A stretch of 25,579 nucleotides of DNA from Dunaliella salina (Eukaryota; Chlorophyta; Chlorophyceae; Chlamydomonadales; Dunaliellaceae): the NCBI GenBank assembly GCA_002284615.2, contig MU070138.1, positions 48,180 through 73,758 of the forward strand. The letters are read 5' to 3'. Below are positions 17,401-25,579 of this stretch, in pieces. The notes beneath the pieces were generated by a model. The model was given only the letters and a program-made list of their open reading frames with translations, searched no databases and was not told the origin of the DNA. The stretch's first letter is position 1. Every line of letters begins with the position of its first letter. Made by a program: the position numbers and the translations under genes.

Positions 17401-17798
17401 ACCTGTCCTCAGGTTGAGAAGACGGTTAGAAAAACCGGGAGTAACCCTGTTGCATGCTTGAAAGTGCTTACAGTAGTTGCACAGAGCAAAAGCCACTGCA
17501 AAAGCTTTTTACACCCAACTCCTTGTCGTGTGGAAAAAGCACGCAACGTTAGGGATTAAAACCCAAGACCACACTCTAAGGGTGTGTGCGCCAATCGCAC
17601 GAAGCTTGAAGTGATGACCACCTCACGATTTGAATATTTCATATTGTGACGCGACAGATGATCAGTCTGCGTTGCCAAAGCAATATTTTAATTTGTCGTG
17701 ATTGACGAGTTTTAAGTGCACATGCGTCGACTCATGTATTTGCACTTGCAAAGCGTAGTTGCTTGCAGTAAGATGATGAATAACTGGGCCAGGGTCAT
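17401..17798 (-). other. 3' untranslated region of the Ty3 element
   Basis: No coding similarity is seen between the end of the chromodomain frame and the polypurine tract; short ORFs here look random. Confidence 0.6.
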
Positions 17799-18140
17799 TC
17801 ATGGTAACAAGGTTGAAGGGTGGGTTAAGCCCATGTATTCCTTGTGGGCAAAGAGTACTTCTTCTGTCAGTGTGTCTTCTGTCAGACTTTCCTCTGGTTC
17901 CCATGTGTTATGGATATCAGAGTACCCTTCCCATTTGACAAGGTACTGTAGTACTGGCTTCTTGACCTTGTCTCTGTAGGGGGTTTTCTTGCGTGTTGTG
18001 ATCCATACCACACGATGTGACACAATTCGTTCCACGCGGAAATATTGTTCACCGTCCAACTCAAATGAGAATGGTGGAGGTTGGATGCCATTGCTTTTGA
18101 ACTTCTTCAAGAGTGAAATGTGGAATACATCATGTATTTT
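17799..18140 (-). pseudogene. Ty3 pol C-terminus: chromodomain
   Basis: Same frame as the integrase, separated from it by TGA at 18141-18143. KIHDVFHISLLKKF is the usual lead-out of gypsy integrase; FRVERIVSHRV...PVLQYLVKWEGY...NTWEPEESL is a canonical chromodomain with the aromatic residues Y, W and W in place. Chromodomains of chromoviruses bind methylated histone tails and steer integration to heterochromatin. The TGA stands where Trp (TGG) is common before KIH, so one G-to-A change would explain it. Ends at 17799. Confidence 0.88.
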
Positions 18141-18503
18141 TCATTGAGGAGGAAGTTTCAACCTGAAGGCTACTGGATTGACACGCTCAATCACTTCTAG
18201 TGGACCAACCCATTTAGGCATCAATTTGGGTGTCCCGGGTAGCCTAAGCTTCAAATTTTTGGTGCTCAGCATGACTTCTTGTCCAACCGAGATAGTTTCA
18301 TCCTTTCTCGTTTTGTTGGCTTGATNCCTTTGCCTATGCTGTGCAGCTTGCAAGGCTGCTTTGGCCTTTTGAAGGTCTTNTTGCATGGCAGTGGTGAAGT
18401 NTTGAACTGCTGGAACCTTGGAAGGTGTCCGGAGTTCCCAAGAGAGAGGAGAACGAGGATCCCTGCCATAATTAAGGCGAAAGGGAGTAGTTTTGATTGT
18501 TTC
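18141..18503 (-). pseudogene. Ty3 pol: integrase C-terminal part
   Basis: Follows the TAG at 18504-18506 in the same frame. ETIKTTPFRLNYGRDPRSPL continues the end of the integrase core; then a helical KAKAALQAAQHRQ stretch and [16 protein letters not shown]...[27 protein letters not shown], the GPY/F module (here [18 protein letters not shown]). The TAG sits where Gln (CAG) is expected in NNSYQET, so a single C-to-T change likely made it. Confidence 0.85.
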
Positions 18504-19925
18504 CTAGTACGAGTTATTGATAGCAAACTCAGCAGCTGCCAAGTGCGTATCCCAATCATCTTGTTGAGGGTTTACATAATGCCTCAACATATCCTCAAGA
18601 ATTCTATTCATTCTCTCTGTTTGGCCATCCGTTTGGGGATGGTAGGCGGTGGACTTATGGCTTTTAATGCCACACTGCTTTTGCAGTTCCTCCCAGAATA
18701 TACTTGTGAACTTTGAATCTCTGTCCGAAATAAAATTCTTTGGGTAACCATGGAGTTTCCACACATAATCTTTGTAAAGGTGTGCCACTTCAAGAGCAGT
18801 CACTGTAGTGTGTGTGGGAGTGAAGTGTGTCATTTTGGTCAGGCGATCCACCACGACAAAGATGGCATCATGTTCTTCTCTGGTCTTTGGTAGATGCGTG
18901 ATAAAATCCATGCTGACACTTTCCCATGGTTCCTCAGGAATTGGAAGAGGATTCAAAAGTCCAGGTGGCAATTGGTTGCTCCCTTTGTTTGCTTGACAAA
19001 CAGGGTATGCTTGCACAAATTTGCGAACATCTTTTGCCAATCTTGGCCACCAAAAATCACGTTCCACTAGGTGCTTTGTTTTGAGAGCACCAACATGTCC
19101 AGCACATGGAGGTGCGTAGCAGTTGTGGATGATTGTGTTTTTGACTTCAAGNACGTCAGGAACGACTAAGCGCTCATCCGGTGTAAACCATAAGCCTGTC
19201 TCACCAAGTACCAGTTGGTGTTTTTCCAAGAATTTGTCATTACTGAAGGTAGCATCGTCCTTGTATCCACGCCGGATTAAGTCTAAGGCATCCTCCACTT
19301 GAACAGCGGCTGGACAACCTTTAGGACCCCCAGTCACAGAGTCATTCCTTAAGGATGGATTAGGTAAAGCATTGAACGCTTCACGGTCTCCCCCCCCGCC
19401 AGAGAGCTCGGTGTTTTGGTCATTTGAAAAACGCCGCTCATCAGTGATGTGCAGATTCTGTTCGGACTCAGGTTCGGGATGTTTCCTTTTGTTTCTGTGC
19501 TTAGGCACGCATTGCTGCACAGTGTGCATAGGCTCATTTGGTTTTGCACCCCTATTTTGCGTTTGCATAGGTTTAAGATGCATTTTAAGCAAGAGCATAA
19601 GGATGCTGGCATGGCCTTTACCGTCCTGATCATCAGAAGTGTCAGGAGGATTTCTGCTAAGAGCATCAGCCGCCGTATTATCCTTGCCGGGCTTNTATAA
19701 CCAATTGAATTTGAACCTTTGCAAGTATTCAACCCATCGTGTTTNTCNTCTGGACAAATTAGGTTGGGTATTAAGATGAGTAAGTGGATTGTGGTCCGTA
19801 AGAACTGTGAATAAAGGTCCTTCCAAGTAACAACGCCATATTTTCAAAGCATGTACCACAGCTAGCAACTCCTGCTCACCAGTGGTATAACTAACTTCAG
19901 GGCGTGTTAAGTTGGCGACTTTCAT
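18504..19925 (-). pseudogene. Ty3 pol: RNase H C-terminal half and integrase core
   Basis: RNase H: YTTGEQELLAVVHALKIWR, VLTDHNPL and AADALSR. A long linker rich in charged residues follows. Integrase zinc domain: HNCYAPPCAGHVG...KTKHLVERDFWWPRLAKDVRKFVQAYPVCQ; the first Cys of the CxxC pair is Tyr (TAC at 19005-19007). Catalytic core: SMDFITHLP (first Asp), FISDRDSKFTS (second Asp) and TDGQTERMNRILEDMLR (Glu), so the D-D-E residues are present. The frame begins out of phase with the upstream pol segment by one base at a CCC run near 19908, which may be a true indel or an assembly error. The ATG at 19925 is not a real start. Confidence 0.9.
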
Positions 19926-21780
19926 AAGCCAATGGTCTGCCTTCTTGCATTAGGACAGCACCCAAGCCTTCAGCTGATGCATCTGTAATGACATCAAATG
20001 GTTTGGTGAAGTCTGGTAAGGCTAGCACAGGTGCATGAGTTAAAGCATGTTTTACTTTTTCAAATGCTTCCTGGCATTTTAAAGACCAAACATATGGCTG
20101 ATCTTTCTTTGTTAGATTTGTCAAGGGGGCAACAATTCGAGAGAAGTTTTGAATGAACTTTCTGAAGTAAGTTGCTAGACCCAGGAAAGATCTAAGTGAA
20201 GAAAGATTTTGAGGGACCGGCCAGTTCTNTACTGCAGCTGTCTNAGATGGATCAACTTTNATGCCATCAGCACCCACTATGTGACCGAGAAACTTTACCT
20301 CAGGCTTTTCAAACTCACATTTGGAGAGCTTGATTTTAAAATCTTCATCGCNAAGTACTTGCATAACTTGTCTCAAGTGTTCAGCATGTTCTTCGTTTGT
20401 TTTGCTGAAGATGANAATGTCATCAATATAAACCACCACAAACTTGTNGAGGTACGGTCTAAAGATNTCATTCATTGTAGCCTGAAAAGTTGCNGGCGCA
20501 TTGGTCAAACCAAAGCTAAGAACTTTGAATTGGTAATGACCATAGGGTGTTCTGAAGGCTGTCTTTGGTACATCTTCATCTGGNATGCGGATTTGGTGAT
20601 AACCAGACTGCAAATCCAAACTTGAGAAGACTTTTGCACCAGACAATGAATCCAACAGCTGGTCTGTTCTTGGTAGCGGGTACTTGTTCTTAGTAGTGAT
20701 TTTATTAAGTGCACGGTAATCAATACACATGCGAAGAGTACCATCTTTCTTGGCTACGAACAGGACTGGAGCACCATACGGGGATGAACTTGGTTCAATT
20801 AGCCCATGCTTAAGCAATTCAGCCACTTGCTTTTCAACTTCAGCAAGTTCTACAGGACTGAGTCTGAAGATTGGTCTGAATGGAGGCTTATGAGCAGGCT
20901 CAAGTGGTATGGTGTGAGCCGTCTTTCTTACAGGCGGCAGTGAGTCTCTTGGTTTGATTACTTCTGGAAAATCATCAAGCACTTTCTGCACTGCAGGTGA
21001 AGGCCGAGTTGCTTTTTCTGAATCAACACCCGAGTCTGTGACTTTGATCATGAAAGATCGTGCACAAGGCTGCTTTGAAAGTCTATTTATGTGTACTGCA
21101 TTCAGAATTGCAGAGTGTACACTGATAGACTGCAAACTTGCCTTTTCGGATTCTGCTTTAGCAGACGGGATTGAGTACCATCGGCCATTTTTCATGACGT
21201 TAAGTGCTCGTTCTNGGTAGTTCAGAATAGCACCAGTTTTTAGAAACCAATCCTCACCCAAGATCACATCATATTGTTGATTCATGTCTACTACTTGACA
21301 CTCAACGGTGCTGATGTGATTTTGCAGCTTGACTTTTAAATAACATTTTGAAGTTGAAACTTCCTCTTTGTCATTATAGCCAAAGACTGCTTGTCTTGAG
21401 GGTAGGCGGGCAAACCCATATTGCTTAGCATAGTTGGAATCTACAAAGCAATGTGTTGCACTTGAGTCTGCTAGGACTTGAGCTGGTGCTCCATTAGCTT
21501 TGCCATGGAAACACATGTAGTGGCTAGGGTCTTTTGCCATAAAGTCTAACATTGAGTCAGGCTTTTGAGGTGGATTTGATTTATCCATCCAGAATGCAAA
21601 ACCAGGAATGCCTGGACAATTTCCCCTTTTCATGCCCACTAAGTATGGTCTCCACTTAGCAAAGAGTGCATGGTTCGCATGAACCAGTGCACACAAAGAA
21701 GTTTCATTCTTTGATTTGCTTTTAGAATCCAAGTAGTGCTGCCTTTGCAAAATGCTGAGGCTGAGTGGCTGACATGACAT
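19897..21780 (-). pseudogene. Ty3 pol: protease, reverse transcriptase and RNase H N-terminal half
   Basis: Protease: VLADSSATHCFVDSNYA, where the usual DSG/DTG reads DSS (21457-21468; AGT for GGT); YDVILGEDWFLKTGA is the second conserved strand. [50 protein letters not shown] (first Asp), FRTPYGHYQFKVLSFGLTNA, VVVYIDDI (20416-20430, catalytic DD intact) and FLGHIV. RNase H: FDVITDASAEGLGAVL. Ends at a frameshift stop after RQLNTP. Several N codons. The domain order gag-PR-RT-RH-IN is that of Ty3/gypsy. Without a working frame across 19908 no full Pol can be made. Confidence 0.92.
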
Positions 21781-21994
21781 TTTGCCCAGATATGTCAGTG
21801 GCTAGATAGTCACTCAAGGTGAGAGAGCTGACTTTTCCCTTACAAGGGTCCGACAGACGAACAAAACCGGACTCCGCAAAAACCTCACAGGCAGGAAAAC
21901 TCACAAGAGCACCAAACTGAGCAGGCCAGCTTATGTCTGGAGGCGGAGGCGGGTCTGNCTGCAGGGCCAGCTCATNACGCAAAACAGGAAGCAC
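21722..21994 (-). pseudogene. Ty3 gag-pol junction segment
   Basis: Between the gag stop (22012-22014) and the protease frame, a Pro-rich start (DPPPPPDISWPAQFG) and LSDYLATDISGQNVMSATQPQHF are open in a different phase from both neighbours. It overlaps the start of the next frame by about 60 bp. It may be the true N-terminus of Pol with a frameshift near 21750. Confidence 0.5.
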
Positions 21995-22011
21995 TCTAGC
22001 CTGTGCTGAAT

Positions 22012-23817
22012 TTATTTTTTCTTAGACTTCATGNAAGCCTGCCACGCCTGAAACTCCTCCCAATCTTCAGCGGAAGCCTGAGAGGGAACAGACGCCTGCT
22101 GTGCACCCTTACCGCCATTTTGCTTGTGCTTCTTGGCGGCCTGCCCTGCACCAGAGCCGGATGGGCCTGCGANGTTGGTCTTGCCGCCNGGGTGCTTCTT
22201 GCCTCCCTGGGTCTTGGGTCCCTGTGCAGAAGCCAGTGTAGNAGCAGCAAGTTTAGCAGCAGCAATCTGGGCTTTTGTTTTCTGCACACCACCTTTAAGG
22301 CGAGAGAAAGACATGANTTTCTTGTTGGGCCTGTGCGTNTGTGNCTCAAGTGTCACAANATGAGTTGCAAATGCCTCAAAGTCAGTCCAGAATTTGCCCG
22401 TACGCGGGTCAATTCGTGCTTCCTGTTTGACATCTTTGTTGAGACCATCGTACANTGACAACAAGCAATCATGNGCAGATGGNGGGTTGGCACTCAGTTG
22501 AGCAANCAGTGAGCGCACATGCCTGACATACTCTTTCACAGACATGTTGCCTTGCATAGCATGACGTAACTGCATGCGAGCACTAANCTCTTTGTCAGGA
22601 GCAGCAAAAGCTTCGCGCATGCATTTGCAAAACATNTCCCATGTCAGAGAATTGCCTGCATTTTTATGCGGAACAGCAAGTGCTAACCATGCAGAGCGTG
22701 CTTTGTCAGCAAGTAAGGTCAAGACNAGNTGAGGCCAAGCAGACTGAGGCTGACCTGTGCACTCAAAGTAAGTTTCATAAGTGAAGAGTGTCTCATCAAC
22801 ATCCTCAGCACCAGTAAAAATTGCAGGCTTGGGCATCCACTTTGCATTNCCAGCACCCACCTTGGGACCCACATTGGCCTNCAGCTCACCATCCTCTGAG
22901 GTTGAGGATGCCGGCCCATCGTTGTTGACAGCTTGGCTAAAGGTGCGCTTGCTGGGTTGGGTTGCAGGCTGNGGTGCTGCTGCGGTTGCCTGGGCCTCCC
23001 GGATTTTGTCCACNAGGGCCGGTAGCANGGCTGTGTGGTGCTGNTGCAGCAGGTTAGCAAGGTGCAAGCCCTGGGTGCGGAACATTGAGGCTATGCCACT
23101 GATGTCATTNAGGCGTGNGTCGATGACCATCAGCTGTTCGCGCTNCTTGTCCAGAAGCTCCTTATGCTGCTTGCTCGTCGCATTGTGCGACTTCAACTGC
23201 TGCTGCAGNTCCGCAGAAGTGCTGGACTCCTCCTTCANGGCCGCATCAAGNGCCCGCACCTGCCGTTCCAGCTCCTGGATGTGCAGGGGAGAGAGGCCCG
23301 TGAAGAGGATGTTGAGTAATGTGTGCTGAACGTGGCTAGGNAGGGTGAGGAACTGCTTTGCCTTCACAAGCTTGCATGCAAGGGCTTCACCACCATCACA
23401 AAGCACAGCAAGGAGCTCCTTTTTATACTGCCTGTTAGCTACCTTGGGAACCTGCCCATCGCTCACCGGCACACGGTCAGCAAGAGCGGCGGGGTCCATG
23501 TCGGCAGGAGCAGCAGCATCAGTTCCCTCATTTCCCTCGGCACCAACCGCGCCGCGCTTTGCAGTCTTGTCCGCCTTCCTTTTGTCCGCCGATGGTGGGG
23601 ACTTGGGCTTGGCGGAGGACATCTGCGGGCGGGTGGGATGGGGAGTAACAGCATCATGGTTAGCGTCATCATCGTCGTGAGGACTTGCAAGCGAACCATG
23701 CGTGTTGCTCGTGAACCTTAGCCTACGTTTTGCCCGTAAAAGCGATTGCTTCAGTGCACTCCGCCTTGCAACAGCAGCACCGTGTGAGGTGAGCATGATG
23801 GAGGGGAAGCTTTGCAT
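22012..23817 (-). CDS. Ty3 Gag
   Basis: 601 codons, open throughout, with about 25 ambiguous residues. The N-terminus is basic and the next part is Ala/Pro-rich; residue 66 Met is an alternative start and the first Met lies only about 80 bp inside the LTR. Residues about 177-240 (IQELERQVR...LQQQLKSHN...KQHKELLDK) look like a coiled coil. Residues about 334-470 (FTGAEDVDETLFTYETYF...AWLALAV...MQLRHAMQGNMSVKEYVRHVRSL) match the Retrotrans_gag domain that forms the capsid. The C-terminus is Lys/Gly-rich without a CCHC zinc knuckle, ending KSKKK. RNA binding may rest on the basic tail. Confidence 0.85.
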   Translation of the reverse strand: MQSFPSIMLTSHGAAVARRSALKQSLLRAKRRLRFTSNTHGSLASPHDDDDANHDAVTPHPTRPQMSSAKPKSPPSADKRKADKTAKRGAVGAEGNEGTDAAAPADMDPAALADRVPVSDGQVPKVANRQYKKELLAVLCDGGEALACKLVKAKQFLTXPSHVQHTLLNILFTGLSPLHIQELERQVRXLDAAXKEESSTSAXLQQQLKSHNATSKQHKELLDKXREQLMVIDXRXNDISGIASMFRTQGLHLANLLXQHHTAXLPAXVDKIREAQATAAAXQPATQPSKRTFSQAVNNDGPASSTSEDGELXANVGPKVGAXNAKWMPKPAIFTGAEDVDETLFTYETYFECTGQPQSAWPXXVLTLLADKARSAWLALAVPHKNAGNSLTWXMFCKCMREAFAAPDKEXSARMQLRHAMQGNMSVKEYVRHVRSLXAQLSANXPSXHDCLLSXYDGLNKDVKQEARIDPRTGKFWTDFEAFATHXVTLEXXTHRPNKKXMSFSRLKGGVQKTKAQIAAAKLAAXTLASAQGPKTQGGKKHXGGKTNXAGPSGSGAGQAAKKHKQNGGKGAQQASVPSQASAEDWEEFQAWQAXMKSKKK

Positions 23818-23882
23818 GGATTACAGGAAAAAGCGAGGTGCGCAAGGCGCGTGGCGAGCCGAAACAAGGACCCAGAGGATCG

Positions 23883-23897
23883 CCTGCTTCGCTGCCA
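23883..23897 (-). promoter_or_regulatory. Primer-binding-site candidate of the Ty3 element
   Basis: On the minus strand TGGCAGCGAAGCAGG begins one base after the 5' LTR; TGG pairs with the CCA end of a tRNA. The tRNA cannot be named from sequence alone. Confidence 0.55.
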
Positions 23898-23898
23898 A

Positions 23899-24186
23899 TG
23901 TAGCAGCAGAGAGTGGGCGCAAGGCCTACCTCGGCTAGCTTGTCTTGATGAACCGCAGGGGCTCGAAGGTTGAGGAGGAGAGGCTCCAAACACGCCTCTC
24001 TCCGTGGACCTCTACCTAGGCTTTATGTCTCAAAGTATAAGAGGAAACTCTTATATAATTGGAACTGGCCTGAAACAGATCCCCCGAGGAGTATAACTCC
24101 TTCCTCACACAAAGTGATAACCCANGATGGGTTAATGCCAGTAATNATGTACAAAAATAGTACATAGCATGTAACTCGTTGTTACA
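23899..24186 (-). repeat. 5' LTR of the Ty3 element
   Basis: 288 bp, same ends as the copy at 17088. Carries two Ns (24125, 24146). Confidence 0.95.
24051..24057 (-). promoter_or_regulatory. TATA box of the Ty3 5' LTR
   Basis: On the minus strand TATATAA lies 130 bp from the 5' end of the LTR, in the middle, as in short gypsy LTRs. The same box is at 17240-17246 in the other LTR. Confidence 0.5.
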
Positions 24187-24191
24187 CACAT

Positions 24192-24422
24192 GCACCAGCT
24201 GAAGCCGTGTCATCATCTGCAGGAGCTGAGCAAATTACAGACACTAAGCTGCACCCCTGGTACAAACCGCTGAGTGCAATGCAGAAGAAGGAGCCACCTT
24301 TGGGGACTTGCGCCTCTTTGGCAGCAGACGCTGCAACACCTGGGCCCCAGCGCAGTCAACTTCAGCGCTTATGCCCATCAGCAGGCTGTACTGGAGCTTC
24401 AGCAGCAGCATCAGCCGCATGA
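24192..24422 (+). CDS. Family A Gag-protease, C-terminal part beyond the Ty3 insertion
   Basis: Directly after the second CACAT the frame of the 15090 ORF resumes (APAEAVSSSAGAEQITDTKLHPWYKPL) and runs 76 codons to TGA. It ends in an Ala/Ser-rich stretch. No RT motif follows. The Q-rich alternative frame from about 24350 (AVLELQQQHQPHEQQQQQF) may be part of the ancestral ORF after a frameshift. Confidence 0.65.
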   Translation, partial: APAEAVSSSAGAEQITDTKLHPWYKPLSAMQKKEPPLGTCASLAADAATPGPQRSQLQRLCPSAGCTGASAAASAA

Positions 24423-25269
24423 GCAGCAGCAGCAATTTTAGTGGCTCAGCAGACTCAGCAGCTGCAGAACAATTTGTCATTGGAAGGCATCAGCCATGAG
24501 GGCAGCTGGAAGCAGAACATATAGAGCCGGGCTGAGATGCAGAAAGGGAAGGATGTGAGAATGGATTTCCCAAGTGATTCTGGTTTTGGTGCTGAGAAGC
24601 ATCTGTTAAGCGGGAAAGGCGAGCATGTATGCTGATGTGCGAACTCTGTGGAATTATCTGAGTAGGGAGCGTATGCTTGCCTGAGAATTCTGATTTGCAA
24701 GAAGTGTCACCTGTGTGAATCTAAAACGTGTGATGTTTCCCAGGCTATGAGGCACCAGAAATTCTGTAGTGATATATACATCCCTGTCCTGTCTTCTTTG
24801 TAGCAACATAATTCAAGAATGAGCTGCAGAAGCAAAGGATTTTGTGAAGCAAAACATCTTTGATGATTCGGCTGTGTGAATGTCATTTCCAGTTGAATCG
24901 TGCATGTTTTTGCAGCAAGAAAGTTACTCCATGAACGCTCCTCTGTTTGTGTGATGATCCAGAATTTGAGTTAATACCAGGAGTTCAGTTCGATCTGGAG
25001 AAATATAGGTCTGACATCTTGAAGGTTGTGTATCTTTGCGTAGTGCAATTTGGCCATCTCAACTGTGGAGCCGCGTTGTGTGATAAAACAAATGTGCTTG
25101 AAATTCCATGCAATGTTGATGCCCTTATCCAGTTACAGTTATTCCCTGCTTTATTTTTTTGCATGATTCTGTCTTGAGGTCCATCATCCTGTATTTTGCA
25201 TATTGACTTGCCAACACTCATTTTCATATGATTTTTCCTTGCTGCACTCCTCCCATTCCGTGCATCAAG
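24423..25269 (+). other. 3' region of base element copy 2, no gene seen
   Basis: All frames are interrupted by many stops. A few short stretches (for example VRTLWNYLSRERMLA and AEAKDFVKQNIFDDSAV) could be eroded coding sequence but match nothing I know. From about 25180 it matches the 3' untranslated region of copy 1. Confidence 0.55.
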
Positions 25270-25294
25270 CAAAAATCAGGGGGGTAGTGATTCG
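25270..25294 (+). promoter_or_regulatory. Polypurine-tract-like sequence before the right LTR
   Basis: CAAAAATCAGGGGGGTAGTGA, nearly the same as at 12892-12912, followed by TTCG and the LTR start TGTTG. Confidence 0.55.
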
Positions 25295-25579
25295 TGTTGC
25301 CAAGTCATTACATCTTACACTGCATGATCTGAGCATGACAGCTGACATGCTCATTTGGTGTTGTGTTAATTTTACTGTTAGTCACCAGTTAGTTAGGTTG
25401 TTGACTGGGGTTTTTCTGTGTGCTAATTTCCTCTGGTCCCCAGTGTTGAGAATTTCCACACATACCACGTGTTTCCACAGTTACGTGTGTAGCATCTGTA
25501 ATGATGTAGTGGAACATCTCATATTATAATGTGTAAAGGGATGATGGCCTAAGGCCAAGCAGGCCCTGGGGAGACAGCA
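25295..25579 (+). repeat. Right LTR of base element copy 2, cut by the window end
   Basis: Starts TGTTGCC and matches the middle LTR from 13558 on (25344-25579), with the same G-box and TATA-like box. It has the uninterrupted form of the palindrome at 25331-25352, with no antisense ORF. The 3' part lies outside the window. Confidence 0.75.
25331..25352. repeat. 22-bp near-perfect palindrome in the LTR
   Basis: GAGCATG, then ACAGCTGA, then CATGCTC; only one base pair (A/A at positions 8 and 15) breaks the symmetry. In the two other copies the sequence is interrupted at this site by foreign DNA. Confidence 0.75.

Larger units (their letters stand above)
17088..24186 (-). mobile_element. Chromodomain Ty3/gypsy (chromovirus) LTR retrotransposon, full length
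   Basis: 7099 bp with two 288-bp LTRs of form TGTA...TACA, a 5-bp duplication CACAT (17083-17087 and 24187-24191), a primer-binding-site candidate, a polypurine tract, gag, and pol in the order protease, RT, RNase H, integrase, chromodomain. That order and the terminal chromodomain place it in the Ty3/gypsy chromoviruses. The LTRs differ by two substitutions (17153/23964 and one near 17180) plus two Ns by eye, so insertion was recent. Pol has one frameshift and two stops; this copy is probably non-autonomous. Confidence 0.93.

Noticed and set aside
17165..17559. Small + strand ORFs inside the Ty3 LTR and 3' region
   Set aside because: They run over the LTR and polypurine tract and are repeated at 23970 only because the LTR is repeated.
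18279..21220. Plus-strand ORFs of 80-145 codons opposite Ty3 pol
   Set aside because: Antisense shadows of well-supported RT, RNase H and integrase frames.

Overview
The window looks like a gene-poor, repeat-dense piece of a eukaryotic nuclear genome. No cellular gene is recognisable; almost everything is retrotransposon, stacked several layers deep. The chromodomain Ty3/gypsy element, the algal-looking LINE C-termini and the PHD-finger retroelement pieces suggest a green-lineage or other algal host. That assignment is an inference, not a demonstration.

Base layer: two LTR elements lie head to tail in the + direction and share the middle LTR. Copy 1 spans about 417-13567 and copy 2 runs from the middle LTR past the window end. 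Both have an LTR of the form TGTTG...CAACA, a roughly 0.9-1 kb leader carrying five degenerate TCCAGCCC repeats, and a G-rich tract just before the 3' LTR. Two related gag-protease families occur. Family A is a decayed copy at 2204-4036 and a nearly intact copy at 15090-17087 plus 24192-24422; it encodes Gag and a retropepsin-like domain but no visible reverse transcriptase (RT) or integrase (IN). Family B (about 4735-12620) is a broken gag-pro-pol whose integrase tail is followed by a PHD finger and a possible Tudor-like end. A and B share the terminal regions, so A may be a non-autonomous partner of B.

Second layer, insertions with target-site duplications (TSDs): (i) a 7.1-kb chromodomain Ty3/gypsy element in antisense (17088-24186, TSD CACAT) splits the family A ORF; (ii) a 2.85-kb segment with short inverted ends (5245-8096, repeat GGCA) splits family B gag and itself contains (iii) a 5'-truncated LINE (6519-7923, 17-bp TSD); (iv) a second LINE (10532-11381, 24-bp TSD) splits family B pol; (v) a 175-bp SINE-sized insert (451-625, 8-bp TSD) splits the left LTR fragment. 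Removing (i), (ii) or (iv) with one TSD copy rejoins the surrounding reading frame exactly, which is strong internal support for the model.

Third layer: two fragments of another retroelement sit at the same palindromic spot of the base LTR. One is a LINE-like piece at about 834-1163, the other an antisense PHD-finger ORF at 12898-13569. Ambiguous N bases occur only inside the Ty3 element and the two LINEs, as expected if those are high-copy families. Most pol regions carry stops or frameshifts, so no element here looks fully autonomous.
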